A stretch of 64,000 bases of DNA from Calditrichia bacterium (GCA_028284905.1 JANQQU010000002.1:62001-126000); one strand, 5' to 3'. Numbered from the stretch's first letter, positions 44,382-53,473 are shown. Notes: generated by a model from the sequence alone, not told the origin. Numbers and translations are program-made.

Positions 44382-45302
44382 TTACTCTTTTTCCGATAGC
44401 AAGCTGTTATAAACAGTGGTCACGAAGCGATCGGGATTAATGAATCCCCCGCCCCATCCTTCATCATATTCGGCGGAAGGTGCTGCCGTCTTTACTTCGT
44501 CCAGCGATTTACCCGCTTCTACCAATGGCGCGATTCTGTCGCGAACCGTTACGAGCATATTACGATATTCAGTTAAAGCCGCCATATTAGTTAACGGGCC
44601 GTGACCGGGAATAATTTTCGTTTCCTCGTCGCACAATGCCAAAATATGATTCACCGCCTTTATCAGGCCATTAACAGACCCATTGACCGAAAGGTCGATA
44701 TATGGAAATCTGCCGACAAAAAAGATATCGCCGGTATGTATTACATTCCCATTGCGGAAATGAACAACTGCATCGCCATCGGTGTGGGCATTATGCAGAT
44801 GAAAAACATACACCTCTTCACCATTAAGATAAAAAGTGACATCCTGGGTAAAAGTAACGATCGGCAATGCAGCTTTCGGTGCGGCAGGCCGCTTTCTGCC
44901 GGAAAAGCGATTGAATTCTTCCTTACTCATCCGCTCACGAACATTTTCGTGCGCCACAATCGCCACGCCGCTGTTGGCAAAATTTTCGTTACCGCCGGTA
45001 TGATCCCCATGAAGGTGAGTATTGAGCAGGAAGCGAATATCTGCTTTACTTATTTCGCTGACCGCTCCACGAATTTTATCACTCAGTTCCGCAAACTGAT
45101 CATCGATCATTACCACGCCATCGTCGCCGGCCAAAATGCCGATATTGCCTCCCCGGCCGGTCAGCATGTAAATATTGTCGGTTACGCTTTCACTTTTAAT
45201 GGTTACCTTATCCCAATCCTGCGCCAATAAAGCATTACTGCTCATGAACAAACAAATCGCCAACACGGTGAGTGTTGTAGAAAAGATACGAGACAAATGC
45301 AT
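44382..45302 (-). CDS. Periplasmic MBL-fold metallo-hydrolase
   Basis: 306 residues. A signal peptide ends near LLAQDW. The metal site is HLHGDHTGG, with further ligands in NAHTDGDAVVHF and IIPGHGPL. The two-metal MBL fold is complete. Members with this layout include quinoprotein-relay SoxH-like and beta-lactamase-fold proteins of unknown substrate; a class B beta-lactamase is possible but not favoured by the sequence. It stands alone. Confidence 0.9.
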   Translation of the reverse strand: MHLSRIFSTTLTVLAICLFMSSNALLAQDWDKVTIKSESVTDNIYMLTGRGGNIGILAGDDGVVMIDDQFAELSDKIRGAVSEISKADIRFLLNTHLHGDHTGGNENFANSGVAIVAHENVRERMSKEEFNRFSGRKRPAAPKAALPIVTFTQDVTFYLNGEEVYVFHLHNAHTDGDAVVHFRNGNVIHTGDIFFVGRFPYIDLSVNGSVNGLIKAVNHILALCDEETKIIPGHGPLTNMAALTEYRNMLVTVRDRIAPLVEAGKSLDEVKTAAPSAEYDEGWGGGFINPDRFVTTVYNSLLSEKE

Positions 45303-45460
45303 AGGGGAGGCTCCGTTTAATTATATGAAAGGTATATATTTACATTTCTTTTGTAAATATAATCAGCGAATTTTCTAAAGTGATGAAAAAAATTGAAAAA
45401 TCAAAATTTTATCAGGTTGGGGCGGGTTGTTAATCGTTGTTCGTTGCTTGCCGAAAGTGT

Positions 45461-46057
45461 TTATTTTTCTGTGGGTTTTCTGGCGGTCTGAATCTCATCA
45501 AGCAGGCGAATTAATTGCGGATCACTAATGGCAGTGGCAGCGCTATCGAAGAACTCCTGTAAATTAATCGCTTCTACCGATTCGTAAACACCGGCCTGCA
45601 ATGCCATTTCCAGTTTATCGACCTGTTTCACCAAACGTGCTTCCGGCGATGCCCCGGTTTCATATTCTTCCCAAAGGGCCAGCCATTGTTCCCCCTTGGA
45701 AAGCCGGCTGAATATTTTTTCGACGGCAGCTTTTTCCCGCTGATACTTTTCGCTGGCGGAAACGTCATCCGCCGGTGTGATATCGCCGGCGTAAATTTCC
45801 CCGACATCATGCAGTAACGCCATTCGCAGCACTTTTTGGCTGTCCAATGCCGGAAAATATTCCTCGGCAATCATCCAGGCCATCATCGCGGTGACGAATG
45901 TATGCTCCGCAACTGTCTCACAGGCCTCCGGGCCCATCCGGCGCAGCCAGCCCTGGCGGAACAATTGTTTTAATTGAGTGATTTCGCTAAAGAAAGTAAG
46001 CAGGGAAGAAGCATTTTCCCTGTTATGGAAATCAGATTTAGGGAATTTGGTCTGCAT
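45461..46057 (-). CDS. HD-domain hydrolase, HDDC2/YfbR-like
   Basis: 198 residues. HD ligands are AEHTFVTAMM, LLHDVGEIYAGDI and a late D in VDKLEMALQAG. Similar proteins (YfbR, HDDC2) are 5'-deoxynucleotidases acting on dNMPs. The opening SFFSEITQLKQLFRQGWLRRMG-like segment (LTFFSEITQLKQLFRQGWL) is usual for the group. Its ATG overlaps the stop of the FMN reductase gene (TGATG), so the two are translated together. Confidence 0.92.
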   Translation of the reverse strand: MQTKFPKSDFHNRENASSLLTFFSEITQLKQLFRQGWLRRMGPEACETVAEHTFVTAMMAWMIAEEYFPALDSQKVLRMALLHDVGEIYAGDITPADDVSASEKYQREKAAVEKIFSRLSKGEQWLALWEEYETGASPEARLVKQVDKLEMALQAGVYESVEAINLQEFFDSAATAISDPQLIRLLDEIQTARKPTEK

Positions 46058-46698
46058 CAGGGTTTCTTGCGTCCGCCGGGATTAACCGGGAGACTTTCCC
46101 ACATTCGGATAAATTCCTGACCCTGCCCGATGTTATGCAAAGTGGAGAAACGAGCAATCAACCGGCCGATTTCGTTCAGACGATCTTTCAGCTCTTCATC
46201 GACCAGATTTCCCTCTGGATCGAAATAGTTCTGTGCTTCCGGCACGGACACTTGCTGAGGCAATACCCAGGCATGGAGGCTGCGACCGATATTGCGCAAG
46301 CTATTCAAGGCATTGATCGCCCCCAGGTTACCGCCGGACACCCCGACAAGGCCCATCATCTTGCCTTCAATTTCATTAAAACTCATCAAATCCAGCGCAT
46401 TTTTTAAAACGCCGCTTAAGCTGCCATGATACTCCGGCGTGCCGAGAATTATGCCTTGCGCTTCTTTCACCTGGCGGCGCAGCCGGAAAACATCCTCAGG
46501 ATAATCAGCTTCATCTTCCACTGCGCCACAAAAGATCAGGTTATAATCTTGCAAATCTATCATGCAGATTTCCGCGCCATTTTCTGCCGCACCGTCCAGG
46601 GCTAACTGCACAACTTTTTTGGTATAGCTGCCTTTTCTTAAACTCCCGGAAATGCCTACAACTTTCACCGGCGTCCGGGATGTTTCCTTCTCAACCAT
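46057..46698 (-). CDS. NADPH-dependent FMN reductase
   Basis: 213 residues, flavodoxin-like fold. VVGISGSLRKGSYTKKVVQLAL is the FMN-phosphate loop, GTPEYHGSLSGVLKNALDLM the second signature and GLVGVSGGNLGAINALNSLR the third. Related enzymes reduce quinones, azo dyes or chromate with NAD(P)H. Cytoplasmic. Overlaps the HD-domain gene downstream. Confidence 0.93.
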   Translation of the reverse strand: MVEKETSRTPVKVVGISGSLRKGSYTKKVVQLALDGAAENGAEICMIDLQDYNLIFCGAVEDEADYPEDVFRLRRQVKEAQGIILGTPEYHGSLSGVLKNALDLMSFNEIEGKMMGLVGVSGGNLGAINALNSLRNIGRSLHAWVLPQQVSVPEAQNYFDPEGNLVDEELKDRLNEIGRLIARFSTLHNIGQGQEFIRMWESLPVNPGGRKKP

Positions 46699-47028
46699 TC
46701 TTCAAACTCCTCGCAACACTATCGAATTTTATCAGGACAATAGTTTGATAAATGTCCCGGTAATCCATAGAACATAAAATTATCCGCACTTATTCAGCGG
46801 TATTTTTCTGACCGGGCCTAAAGACCGATGAAGGCCTTGGTGCCTGCCAGACTTTCAAAATAGGACGGTTTCTTCGGCAAAGCGAGTCTGTATTGAGAAA
46901 TTTGACTGCGGGGTTTCTTAAAAAGCTGGATTTATCGGCAGTACGGTGTGAGAACAGATTGGTATTCACCGGTGTCTGTTGCAGGTGGCCAAATGGCGCT
47001 TACGTCCGAAACATATTAATTAGGGAAG
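46699..47028. other. 330-base intergenic region
   Basis: I see no gene, repeat or clear promoter. It lies between the stop of the Lrp gene and the start of the FMN reductase gene, both on the minus strand, so it should hold the latter's promoter. Confidence 0.55.
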
Positions 47029-47508
47029 TTACTCATCTTCGGCAGCGCCATTATTAGCAACCAGCGGCAACTGGGAAGATTCCTTCACGGTCTCCAAAAC
47101 GATCGTAGAACGGGATGAAAGTATATTATCGAGGCTGCCGAGCTTTTCCCGCAGAAATTTACCAAGCGTTTCGGTATTGCGGGTACGGACCTTAATCAGA
47201 TAACAATCTTCCCCGGTAATGTGATGTATTTCCTGAACTTCCGGCATTTCCTTTAGTTGCTTGGCAGTGTCCAGATGCCCATATGTTTCTGACGTTTTGA
47301 TAAAAATAAAAGCCGTCAGTCCCAACAGCAATGCCTTCGCGTTCAAGCGTACTTCATACTGCTCGATAATACCCTTATCTTCCAGCTTTCGCATTCGTTC
47401 GAGAATCGCGGATGGCACCATCCCAATTTTCCGGGCAATTTCCGCATTGGATACGCGCCCGTTCTTTTGAACTAAGGACAAAATCTTTAAATCAATATCA
47501 TCTATCAT
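47029..47508 (-). CDS. Lrp/AsnC family transcriptional regulator
   Basis: 159 residues. DNA-binding HTH at the N-terminus (DLKILSLVQKNGRVSNAEIA, MVPSAILERMRKLEDKGII) and a C-terminal RAM/ACT-like effector domain (FIFIKTSETYGHLDTAKQL, HITGEDCYLIKVRTRNTETL, STIVLETVKESSQLP). Family members sense amino acids and oligomerise. Its upstream region contains the CAGTTAT repeat element starting 15 bases before the ATG. Confidence 0.95.
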   Translation of the reverse strand: MIDDIDLKILSLVQKNGRVSNAEIARKIGMVPSAILERMRKLEDKGIIEQYEVRLNAKALLLGLTAFIFIKTSETYGHLDTAKQLKEMPEVQEIHHITGEDCYLIKVRTRNTETLGKFLREKLGSLDNILSSRSTIVLETVKESSQLPLVANNGAAEDE

Positions 47509-47523
47509 GCAATTTTCCTTTTT

Positions 47524-47652
47524 CAGTTGTCAGTTGGCAGTTATCAGTTGACAGTTATCAGTTATCAGGCGTCGATAATATATGTAGTTATTTAAATGAT
47601 AACTGCTAACTGTTCACTGATCACTGTTCACTGTTCACTGTTCACTGATCAC
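47524..47652. repeat. CAGTTAT heptamer arrays in inverted arms
   Basis: The left arm holds six CAGTTNN heptamers (47524-47565). A ~32-base spacer follows. The right arm holds seven heptamers of AACTGTT/CACTGTT type (47601-47649), the inverted sense. The arms pair imperfectly. It occupies the gap between the divergent Lrp and M1 lipoprotein genes. Heptameric short tandem repeats of this kind are well known in cyanobacteria. Confidence 0.88.
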
Positions 47653-47821
47653 ATAAAAACTTATATCCCCGGCATAGCCAATTCAAGGCAATTTATTAGA
47701 AAGTCGGTTTTCAAAAAATTTCGGCAATAAATGGTCGAAACGATTCCCAATGATTTTTCTTTGAAACAAAATGCCCCCGGTTTACATTTTACGATTATGT
47801 TATTCGCGAAAAGGAGATGAA

Positions 47822-49690
47822 ATGCTGTTACCCATATTCAAATTGTTTCGTAATTTACTGTTACTCTCTCTCATTGGTTTACTATCCTGCCAGTCCACCC
47901 CAGACAACCCTCGCCATGATGTGCATTCATATGCCAAACCGGCAGAGGCACTGATGACCCATCTGGATCTCACCCTGGCGGTAGATTTTAAGAACAAACA
48001 ACTGGATGGCAAAGCCACATTATCCATAGATAATAAAACCGGCACAAATCAACTACATCTGGATGCGCGGGATTTAACCATCGATAAAGTTACCCTGGGC
48101 AGCGCAGAAACAGTCACCAATTTTAAGCTCGGTGAAGAAGATGATTTTATGGGGCAACCGCTGATTATCGATATAACTCCGGAGACGGAGCTGGTTAATA
48201 TCTACTACAAAACTTCCCCGGCAGCCGTGGCATTGCAGTGGCTAACGCCGGAGCAAACATCCGGGAAAAAACATCCTTTTCTCTTTACCCAGTCCCAGGC
48301 AATACTCGCCCGCACCTGGGTGCCCTGCCAGGATAGCCCCGGTATTCGCTTTACATACAATGCGACGGTTAAAGTTGACACCGCGTTAATGGCGGTAATG
48401 AGCGCAGAGAATGGCACTGAACGCAACAATGAAGGCGTCTATCATTTTACCATGAAGCAGCCGATTCCCGCTTATTTGCTGGCGCTCGCAGTTGGAGATA
48501 TCGAGTATCGCTCGCTCGGCCCGACCAGTGGGGTTTATGCCGAGCCGGCAATGCTTGCCAAAGCAGCATTCGAGTTTGCCGACACCGAAAAGATGATTAC
48601 GGCGGCGGAAGCGCTCTATGGCGAATATCGCTGGGAAAAATATGATATTATTGTACTTCCCCCCAGCTTCCCCTTTGGCGGCATGGAAAACCCACGCCTC
48701 ACTTTTGCAACACCGACGATTCTTGCCGGGGACCGTTCCCTGGTGGCACTCATCGCTCACGAACTGGCGCATTCCTGGTCCGGCAACCTGGTTACTAATG
48801 CCACCTGGAACGACTTCTGGCTCAATGAAGGGTTTACTTGCTATTTCGAACATCGCATTATGGAAGAAATTTATGGTGAGGAGTATGCCGGTATGCTGGA
48901 GCAGCTCGCTTACCAGGATGCGATGGATGCCGTCAACGACATCGGGCCTACCAGCAAAGATACTCATCTCTACCTTAATCTGAAGGGGCGCGACCCTGAT
49001 GATGGCATGACCGGTGTCGCCTACGAAAAAGGCCGCTTCTTTCTGCAAATGCTTGAAGATACTTTCGGGCGGGAAAAATGGGATGCCTTTCTGCGGGATT
49101 ATTTCGATCGCTTCGCCTTTAAAAGCATGACCAGCGCAGAATTCGTTGCTCATCTAAATAAGGAATTGATTAAGGGAGACAAGGCACTCGCTGAGCAAGT
49201 GAACATCGATGCCTGGATCTATGGCCCCGGTATGCCGGACAACTGCCCGGTGCCGCAATCCGGTGAATTTGACCGGGTGAATGCGCAAATAGACACCTGG
49301 CTGGAAGGTACAGCAGCATCTGCGCTGAATACCGATAACTGGACCACCCACCACTGGCTGCACTTCCTGCGTAATCTCCCGCATGAAATAAGTACGGAAC
49401 AGATGACTGACCTGGACAATCAATTTCACTTCACGAAATCCGGGAATTCAGAAATCCATCATGCCTGGTTAATGCTGGCGGTTAAAAACAGCTACGCACC
49501 GGCCAACGATGCCGTGGAAAATTTCCTCACCAGCATTGGTCGACTGAAATTTCTAAGACCGCTCTACCAGGCACTGGCAGAAACACCCGAAGGTAAGGAA
49601 AAGGCTTTGGCGATCTATGAAGTCGCCCGCAGTGGTTATCATCCGGTCAGCTATTCGACGATTGACGCTTTGCTGGGATGGCAACAGTAA
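47822..49690 (+). CDS. LTA4H-like M1 aminopeptidase, lipoprotein
   Basis: 622 residues from the ATG at 47822, chosen for AAGGAG upstream and a lipoprotein signal (LLS-C23). The layout is that of leukotriene A4 hydrolase/Lta4H aminopeptidases: N-terminal beta-saddle, FPFGGMENP substrate motif, H313-E-L-A-H with third ligand in WLNEG, and a C-terminal helical domain beginning near residue 440. Y in PGMP-type or GVAYEKG segments is the probable proton donor. Anchored in the envelope; removes N-terminal residues from peptides. One of three M1 proteins in this window. Confidence 0.95.
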   Translation: MLLPIFKLFRNLLLLSLIGLLSCQSTPDNPRHDVHSYAKPAEALMTHLDLTLAVDFKNKQLDGKATLSIDNKTGTNQLHLDARDLTIDKVTLGSAETVTNFKLGEEDDFMGQPLIIDITPETELVNIYYKTSPAAVALQWLTPEQTSGKKHPFLFTQSQAILARTWVPCQDSPGIRFTYNATVKVDTALMAVMSAENGTERNNEGVYHFTMKQPIPAYLLALAVGDIEYRSLGPTSGVYAEPAMLAKAAFEFADTEKMITAAEALYGEYRWEKYDIIVLPPSFPFGGMENPRLTFATPTILAGDRSLVALIAHELAHSWSGNLVTNATWNDFWLNEGFTCYFEHRIMEEIYGEEYAGMLEQLAYQDAMDAVNDIGPTSKDTHLYLNLKGRDPDDGMTGVAYEKGRFFLQMLEDTFGREKWDAFLRDYFDRFAFKSMTSAEFVAHLNKELIKGDKALAEQVNIDAWIYGPGMPDNCPVPQSGEFDRVNAQIDTWLEGTAASALNTDNWTTHHWLHFLRNLPHEISTEQMTDLDNQFHFTKSGNSEIHHAWLMLAVKNSYAPANDAVENFLTSIGRLKFLRPLYQALAETPEGKEKALAIYEVARSGYHPVSYSTIDALLGWQQ

Positions 49691-49717
49691 CACCTGGCAA
49701 TAAACGTTGTCACTTCT

Positions 49718-49754
49718 TGCCCATTTGCCCATTTGCAGATTTGCAGATGGGCAA
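49718..49754. repeat. Short GCAAATG-type inverted repeat
   Basis: TTGCCCATTTGC on the left and GCAGATGGGCAA on the right pair as a hairpin. It lies between the M1 lipoprotein stop and the propeller gene start, and uses the same unit as the arrays at 5939-6022 and 21268-21373. Confidence 0.78.
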
Positions 49755-49818
49755 AATAACACGCAGAGATAATCACATGTTTTGGGGAAAGCAATTACAT
49801 CGAAATGGAGGTAAGTTT

Positions 49819-51066
49819 ATGAAAGTTCTTTTAATGATTTTGTCGGTCTTGATGTTATCAACGATGATGAATGCCAACGACCAATGGCGGGGCAAAAACC
49901 GCGATGGGCATTACAATGAAGGCACCTTAATGAAACAATGGCCGGATGATGGTCCGAAATTGTTGTGGAGCACAGAAAGTCTCGCTGCGGGTTATGGTGC
50001 CGCAACTGCCTCCGGAGATGCTCTCTACCTGGTTGGCGTTCAGGATCAGGTGGAATATCTCATCGCCCTGGACAAGAGCGGGAAAGAGCTCTGGCGCACC
50101 GATATCGGTCATGCCTATGAAGGCGATTTTGCCCTCGGGCGCTGCACCCCGACGGTGTCAGATGGCAGCGTCTACGTCATTACCAGTGCGGGAACAATTT
50201 CCCGGGTAGATGCTAAAACCGGTGAGGTCAACTGGTCGGTGGATGGCCATAAAAAATTTGCCGGCAGCTGGGGAATCTGGGGCACTTCGGAAAACCCGTT
50301 GGTCGCGGATAATATGGTTATTTATACCCCTGGCGGTAACCAGACCACCATCGTTGCATTAAATGCGGAGAATGGAGAAACGGTCTGGCAATCCGAGAGC
50401 TTGAAGGACAAGTCGGCATATTCTTCCCCGATTTATTTTCAGCATGCCGGTAGAAATGTGATTGCCAATGTCAGCGCCAATTATATTTTCGGCGTCGAGG
50501 CATCTTCCGGAAAAATGCTCTGGAAATACAGCTACGGCACATTGGAAGCACCACCGATTTCCTGGGGTGCCCCCTATGTAAATACCGTCACGCCGATTTA
50601 CCGCGACGGTCAAATTTACACCACCAGCGGCTACGATCACGTCGGTGCTGCTTTCAAACTGGCGGATGATGGCTTAGGCATTTCCGTTGCCTGGACGGAC
50701 AAAACCCTTGATACCCATCATGGCGGCGTTGTGTTGGTTGGCGACTATCTTTACGGCGCTAACTGGATTAACAACCGCTCCGGGAACTGGTGCAGCATCA
50801 ACTGGAAAACCGGCGAACCTGCTTACGAAACCAAGTGGCTAAGTAAAGGCTCGATTATCCATTCTGATGGTATGTTGATTTGCTACGAAGAAAAACGCGG
50901 CACAATCGGTCTGGCAAAAGCCACACCGGAGAAGTTCGAAATTATCAGTTCATTTCAGGTACCGTTGGGGAGCGGTCCTCATTGGTCTCATCCGATGATA
51001 AGTGACGGTGTGCTTTATATTCGCCATGGCAAAGCCTTGATGGCCTATAGCATTAGTGCCGGTTAA
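49819..51066 (+). CDS. Secreted PQQ-like (WD40-type) beta-propeller
   Basis: 415 residues from the ATG at 49819; GGAGGT lies 7 bases before it and a signal peptide follows (MKVLLMILSVLMLSTMMNA). The frame runs 47 codons further upstream, but through the repeat element. Propeller blades show the PQQ-like repeat ending in a G-x-x-x-W pattern: ALDKSGKELWRTDIG, RVDAKTGEVNWSVDG, ALNAENGETVWQSE, GVEASSGKMLWKYSYG, SINWKTGEPAYE. Proteins like this (DQWRGKNRDGHYNEG opening) occur widely in Planctomycetes and FCB bacteria with no assigned enzyme activity. Cofactor binding is not implied. Confidence 0.9.
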   Translation: MKVLLMILSVLMLSTMMNANDQWRGKNRDGHYNEGTLMKQWPDDGPKLLWSTESLAAGYGAATASGDALYLVGVQDQVEYLIALDKSGKELWRTDIGHAYEGDFALGRCTPTVSDGSVYVITSAGTISRVDAKTGEVNWSVDGHKKFAGSWGIWGTSENPLVADNMVIYTPGGNQTTIVALNAENGETVWQSESLKDKSAYSSPIYFQHAGRNVIANVSANYIFGVEASSGKMLWKYSYGTLEAPPISWGAPYVNTVTPIYRDGQIYTTSGYDHVGAAFKLADDGLGISVAWTDKTLDTHHGGVVLVGDYLYGANWINNRSGNWCSINWKTGEPAYETKWLSKGSIIHSDGMLICYEEKRGTIGLAKATPEKFEIISSFQVPLGSGPHWSHPMISDGVLYIRHGKALMAYSISAG

Positions 51067-51080
51067 GATCCACTGAAATT

Positions 51081-51174
51081 AAAGTAGCAGTAGCAGTAGC
51101 AGTAGCAGTAGCAGTAGCAGTAGCAAACGATGATTTTAAAACTGCCACTGTCAACTGCTACTGCCACTTTTCCA
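51081..51174. repeat. (GTAGCA)7 array with inverted copy
   Basis: Exactly seven GTAGCA hexamers at 51084-51125, a 16-base spacer, then CTGCCACTGTCAACTGC and TACTGCCACTTTT as the inverted arm. The hairpin sits between the propeller stop and the hydrolase start. The unit is shared with the mutS2 hairpin at 10097-10137. Confidence 0.88.
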
Positions 51175-51198
51175 ATTACGCCAAGCACAGGAGCAAAG

Positions 51199-52686
51199 AT
51201 GATCTTACGCAGATTTCACTTCATAAACAGCCTTCTTCTTTTAATCTTACTCTCTACCAGCACTGTCCTTGGGCGTCAGGAAGATCCACGGATTCATGAA
51301 TTGATGAGTCGTTATCATGACAATGGGGATTTTAATGGTGCTGTTTTGGTGGCAAAAAATGGAGAAGTAGTTTATAAGAATGGATTCGGCTGGGCGAATG
51401 TGGAATGGGAAATTCCAAATAGAACGGACACTCGTTTTCGCCTTGCTTCGATCACTAAACAATTTACTGCCCTGCTGGTATTACAGGAAGTTGCCAAAGG
51501 CAGCATCAAACTAGATGGGATTATTCGCGATTATCTCCCCGATTATCCTCCGAAAAATGGCGATGTAATTACCATCCATCAGCTGTTATCCCATACATCC
51601 GGGATGCCGCATTATGCCGGCATTCCCGGCTTCTTTCCAAAATTTAGCCGGAAGCTCTATACACCGCAAAACTACATCAAGCTCTTCTGGGAACTGGACC
51701 GAAAATTTGAACCGGGCAGCGAGATGAGTTATAGCAGCTTTGGTTACTATCTGCTCGGCGTCATTCTGGAAAAGGTAACCGGGAAAACCTACGCTGAATT
51801 ACTGCAGGAACGCATTTTCGATCCCCTGGGAATGGCCCACTCCAGCCTCGATGATGATCTGAGCATCGTGAAAAATCGCGCTGCTGGCTACGACCGCACA
51901 ATTGCCGGATTTCGCAATACCACCTTTCGGGATATGTCTACCGCCTATGCTACCGGCGGAATGCTCTCCAGCGTGGAAGATCTTTACCGCTGGGATCGCT
52001 CGCTTTATGAAGACACGCTGCTCCCGAAAAAATATCGGGATTTAATGATGACGCCCAATCTGAAAAATTACGGTTACGGCTTCAATATCGTCGAACGTAC
52101 GATTGCGGAAGATATGACCACAACGGTGGTTTCTCACAGCGGCGGCATCAATGGCTTTAACAGCCTGATTACCCGTTTGGTGGACGATGGCCATCTTATC
52201 GTATTGCTACGCAATGCCCCCGGTAGCAGTCTTCGCCAACTTACCAGTGATATCATCGCCATCCTTTACAATCAGCCGCTGGAAATGCCCCGCGCTTCCG
52301 CTGCCCGGAAGGTTGGGGAAATAATGTACGGGGAAGGTCTTGAGGCTGGCGCTGCCGCCTATCAACGGTTAAAGAGTACAGACGATAAAACTTATCAATT
52401 TTCCGAAGGAGAGTTCAACCAGCTTGGCTATGAATTTCTCCGCCTGAAAAAATACCCGGAAGCGATTAAAATTCTTACGATAAACATGAATGCTTTTCCG
52501 GCATCCGCAAATACTTATGACAGTCTTGCCGAAGCCTACATGAACAGTGGTGACCGGGAAAATGCCATCAAGTACTATCGCCTTGCCATTGAAAAATCCG
52601 CAGCGGATAGCTCCATGGACGAAACCCGCCGGGAAAATTTTCTGAAAAATGCCCGGCAATACCTGAAAGTGCTGGAAGGCTCCTGA
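51199..52686 (+). CDS. Beta-lactamase-family serine hydrolase with TPR tail
   Basis: 495 residues from the ATG at 51199 (AGGAG upstream, then a signal peptide ending ...STVLGRQ). Class C/DD-peptidase fold: S84-x-x-K87 in ASITKQF, tyrosine Y178 in YSSFGYYLLG (YSN is YSS here), and HSGGINGF as the third motif. The last ~110 residues form TPR-like helices (EFLRLKKYPEAIKIL, YDSLAEAYMNSGDRENAIKYYRLAI). Family members are esterases or D-aminopeptidases; a true beta-lactamase is unlikely. A strong hairpin terminator follows. Confidence 0.93.
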   Translation: MILRRFHFINSLLLLILLSTSTVLGRQEDPRIHELMSRYHDNGDFNGAVLVAKNGEVVYKNGFGWANVEWEIPNRTDTRFRLASITKQFTALLVLQEVAKGSIKLDGIIRDYLPDYPPKNGDVITIHQLLSHTSGMPHYAGIPGFFPKFSRKLYTPQNYIKLFWELDRKFEPGSEMSYSSFGYYLLGVILEKVTGKTYAELLQERIFDPLGMAHSSLDDDLSIVKNRAAGYDRTIAGFRNTTFRDMSTAYATGGMLSSVEDLYRWDRSLYEDTLLPKKYRDLMMTPNLKNYGYGFNIVERTIAEDMTTTVVSHSGGINGFNSLITRLVDDGHLIVLLRNAPGSSLRQLTSDIIAILYNQPLEMPRASAARKVGEIMYGEGLEAGAAAYQRLKSTDDKTYQFSEGEFNQLGYEFLRLKKYPEAIKILTINMNAFPASANTYDSLAEAYMNSGDRENAIKYYRLAIEKSAADSSMDETRRENFLKNARQYLKVLEGS

Positions 52687-52733
52687 TAGCAAGGATCCCA
52701 ATTCCCCTGAAAATCTGCGAAATAATTTTACAC

Positions 52734-52770
52734 AAAGCTGTCCGGTGTTAGTATTCAGCCGGACAGCTTT
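52734..52770 (+). terminator. Terminator hairpin after the serine hydrolase
   Basis: AAAGCTGTCCGG (52734-52745) pairs perfectly with CCGGACAGCTTT (52759-52770) around a 13-base loop. The U-tract is weak (ACTTACC follows). Confidence 0.75.
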
Positions 52771-52817
52771 ACTTACCGCAAGCCTTATCTGCCGCTATTT
52801 AGTGACAAATCAACTAT

Positions 52818-52835
52818 TTGGCACTTCTTTTGCGA
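52818..52835 (+). promoter_or_regulatory. Sigma-54 type promoter
   Basis: TTGGCACTTCTTTTGCGA: the -24 GG (52820-52821) and -12 GC (52832-52833) are separated by exactly 10 bases, and TGGCAC-N5-TTGC matches the RpoN consensus. It points at the lipoprotein pair starting at 53042, with an implied leader of about 200 bases. No enhancer-binding activator gene is in the window. Confidence 0.6.
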
Positions 52836-53041
52836 ACAATCTTCTTCAAATAGCTCAATGACAACTGTGATCTTAGCCCGCGACAACGGGCAACATTTTC
52901 GGCCCATCCGGCATTCTGGAGAGGTTGCCTCAGGAGAAACCGAAGGACAGTAATCCAGCAATCGAATACTGCCATGTTACCAGCCCCTTAAAATCGCAGC
53001 ATTCAACATCAGTTAATCTCAAATGCGAAAGCAGGTGTAAG

Positions 53042-53473
53042 ATGATCAAATATCTATTGATTTTGGCCGTGGTAATATTAATCAGTCTCTTCTCCGGAAG
53101 CAGCGATAATGAACAACTATCACCAACGACTTTAATGGCGGCAACCAATGCCGAAGAAACCGTAGATAATAAATTGTACCTAAAAGATCTGGTCACCCGT
53201 TTTGTCGGTTACACCGATGAGAATGACAATCGCACCGTTCTGGAAATGAACATCGCCCGAATCGACTCTTCTGCCCGGGAAATTTCATTTCGCTATGTTC
53301 TCAATAGCAGTGGCAGTGAAAAAAGCGGCGTTGGCAAAATTCATCAGGATATGGCAATGATCGAAATTGACGACCGGATGGCCGGTAAAATTTATTATCA
53401 ATCAGACAAAAGAATTGCCATGGAGGCACTGAATCCGGAGAGCGGCGGATACTGGAAATTGTGGGAGAAATAA
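53042..53473 (+). CDS. Small exported or membrane-anchored protein, unknown function
   Basis: 143 residues from the ATG at 53042, chosen because a membrane/signal segment begins there (MIKYLLILAVVILISLFSG); CAGGTG lies about 7 bases before. The rest is a small beta-rich domain (LKDLVTRFVGYTDENDNRTVLEMNIARIDSS, cut here at its ends L and S). I do not recognise a family. The next gene begins 3 bases after its stop, so the two form an operon. Confidence 0.7.
   Translation: MIKYLLILAVVILISLFSGSSDNEQLSPTTLMAATNAEETVDNKLYLKDLVTRFVGYTDENDNRTVLEMNIARIDSSAREISFRYVLNSSGSEKSGVGKIHQDMAMIEIDDRMAGKIYYQSDKRIAMEALNPESGGYWKLWEK

Noticed and set aside
44382-45302. Class B beta-lactamase tied to the BlaI system
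   Set aside because: It is 12 kb from blaI, has no copy of the operator upstream, and its MBL motifs are those of a generic hydrolase.
48386-49153. 255-codon open frame on the minus strand
   Set aside because: Antisense to the LTA4H-like M1 gene, whose active-site motifs are intact; the minus frame has no domain or ribosome site.
49678-49818. Longer N-terminus for the PQQ-like propeller
   Set aside because: The extension translates an intergenic repeat, whereas GGAGGT and a signal peptide support the ATG at 49819. The same reasoning removes extensions at 51130-51198 and 52925-53041.
51084-51125. CRISPR-like array
   Set aside because: Units are contiguous hexamers without spacers, so it is a microsatellite.
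52900-52975. Resemblance to a glycine riboswitch (GGAGAGG ... ACCGAAGG)
   Set aside because: The GGAGAG and CCGAAGG pieces are present, but the following GGGCAA and CTCAGG elements and the pairings are not; downstream genes have no glycine link.
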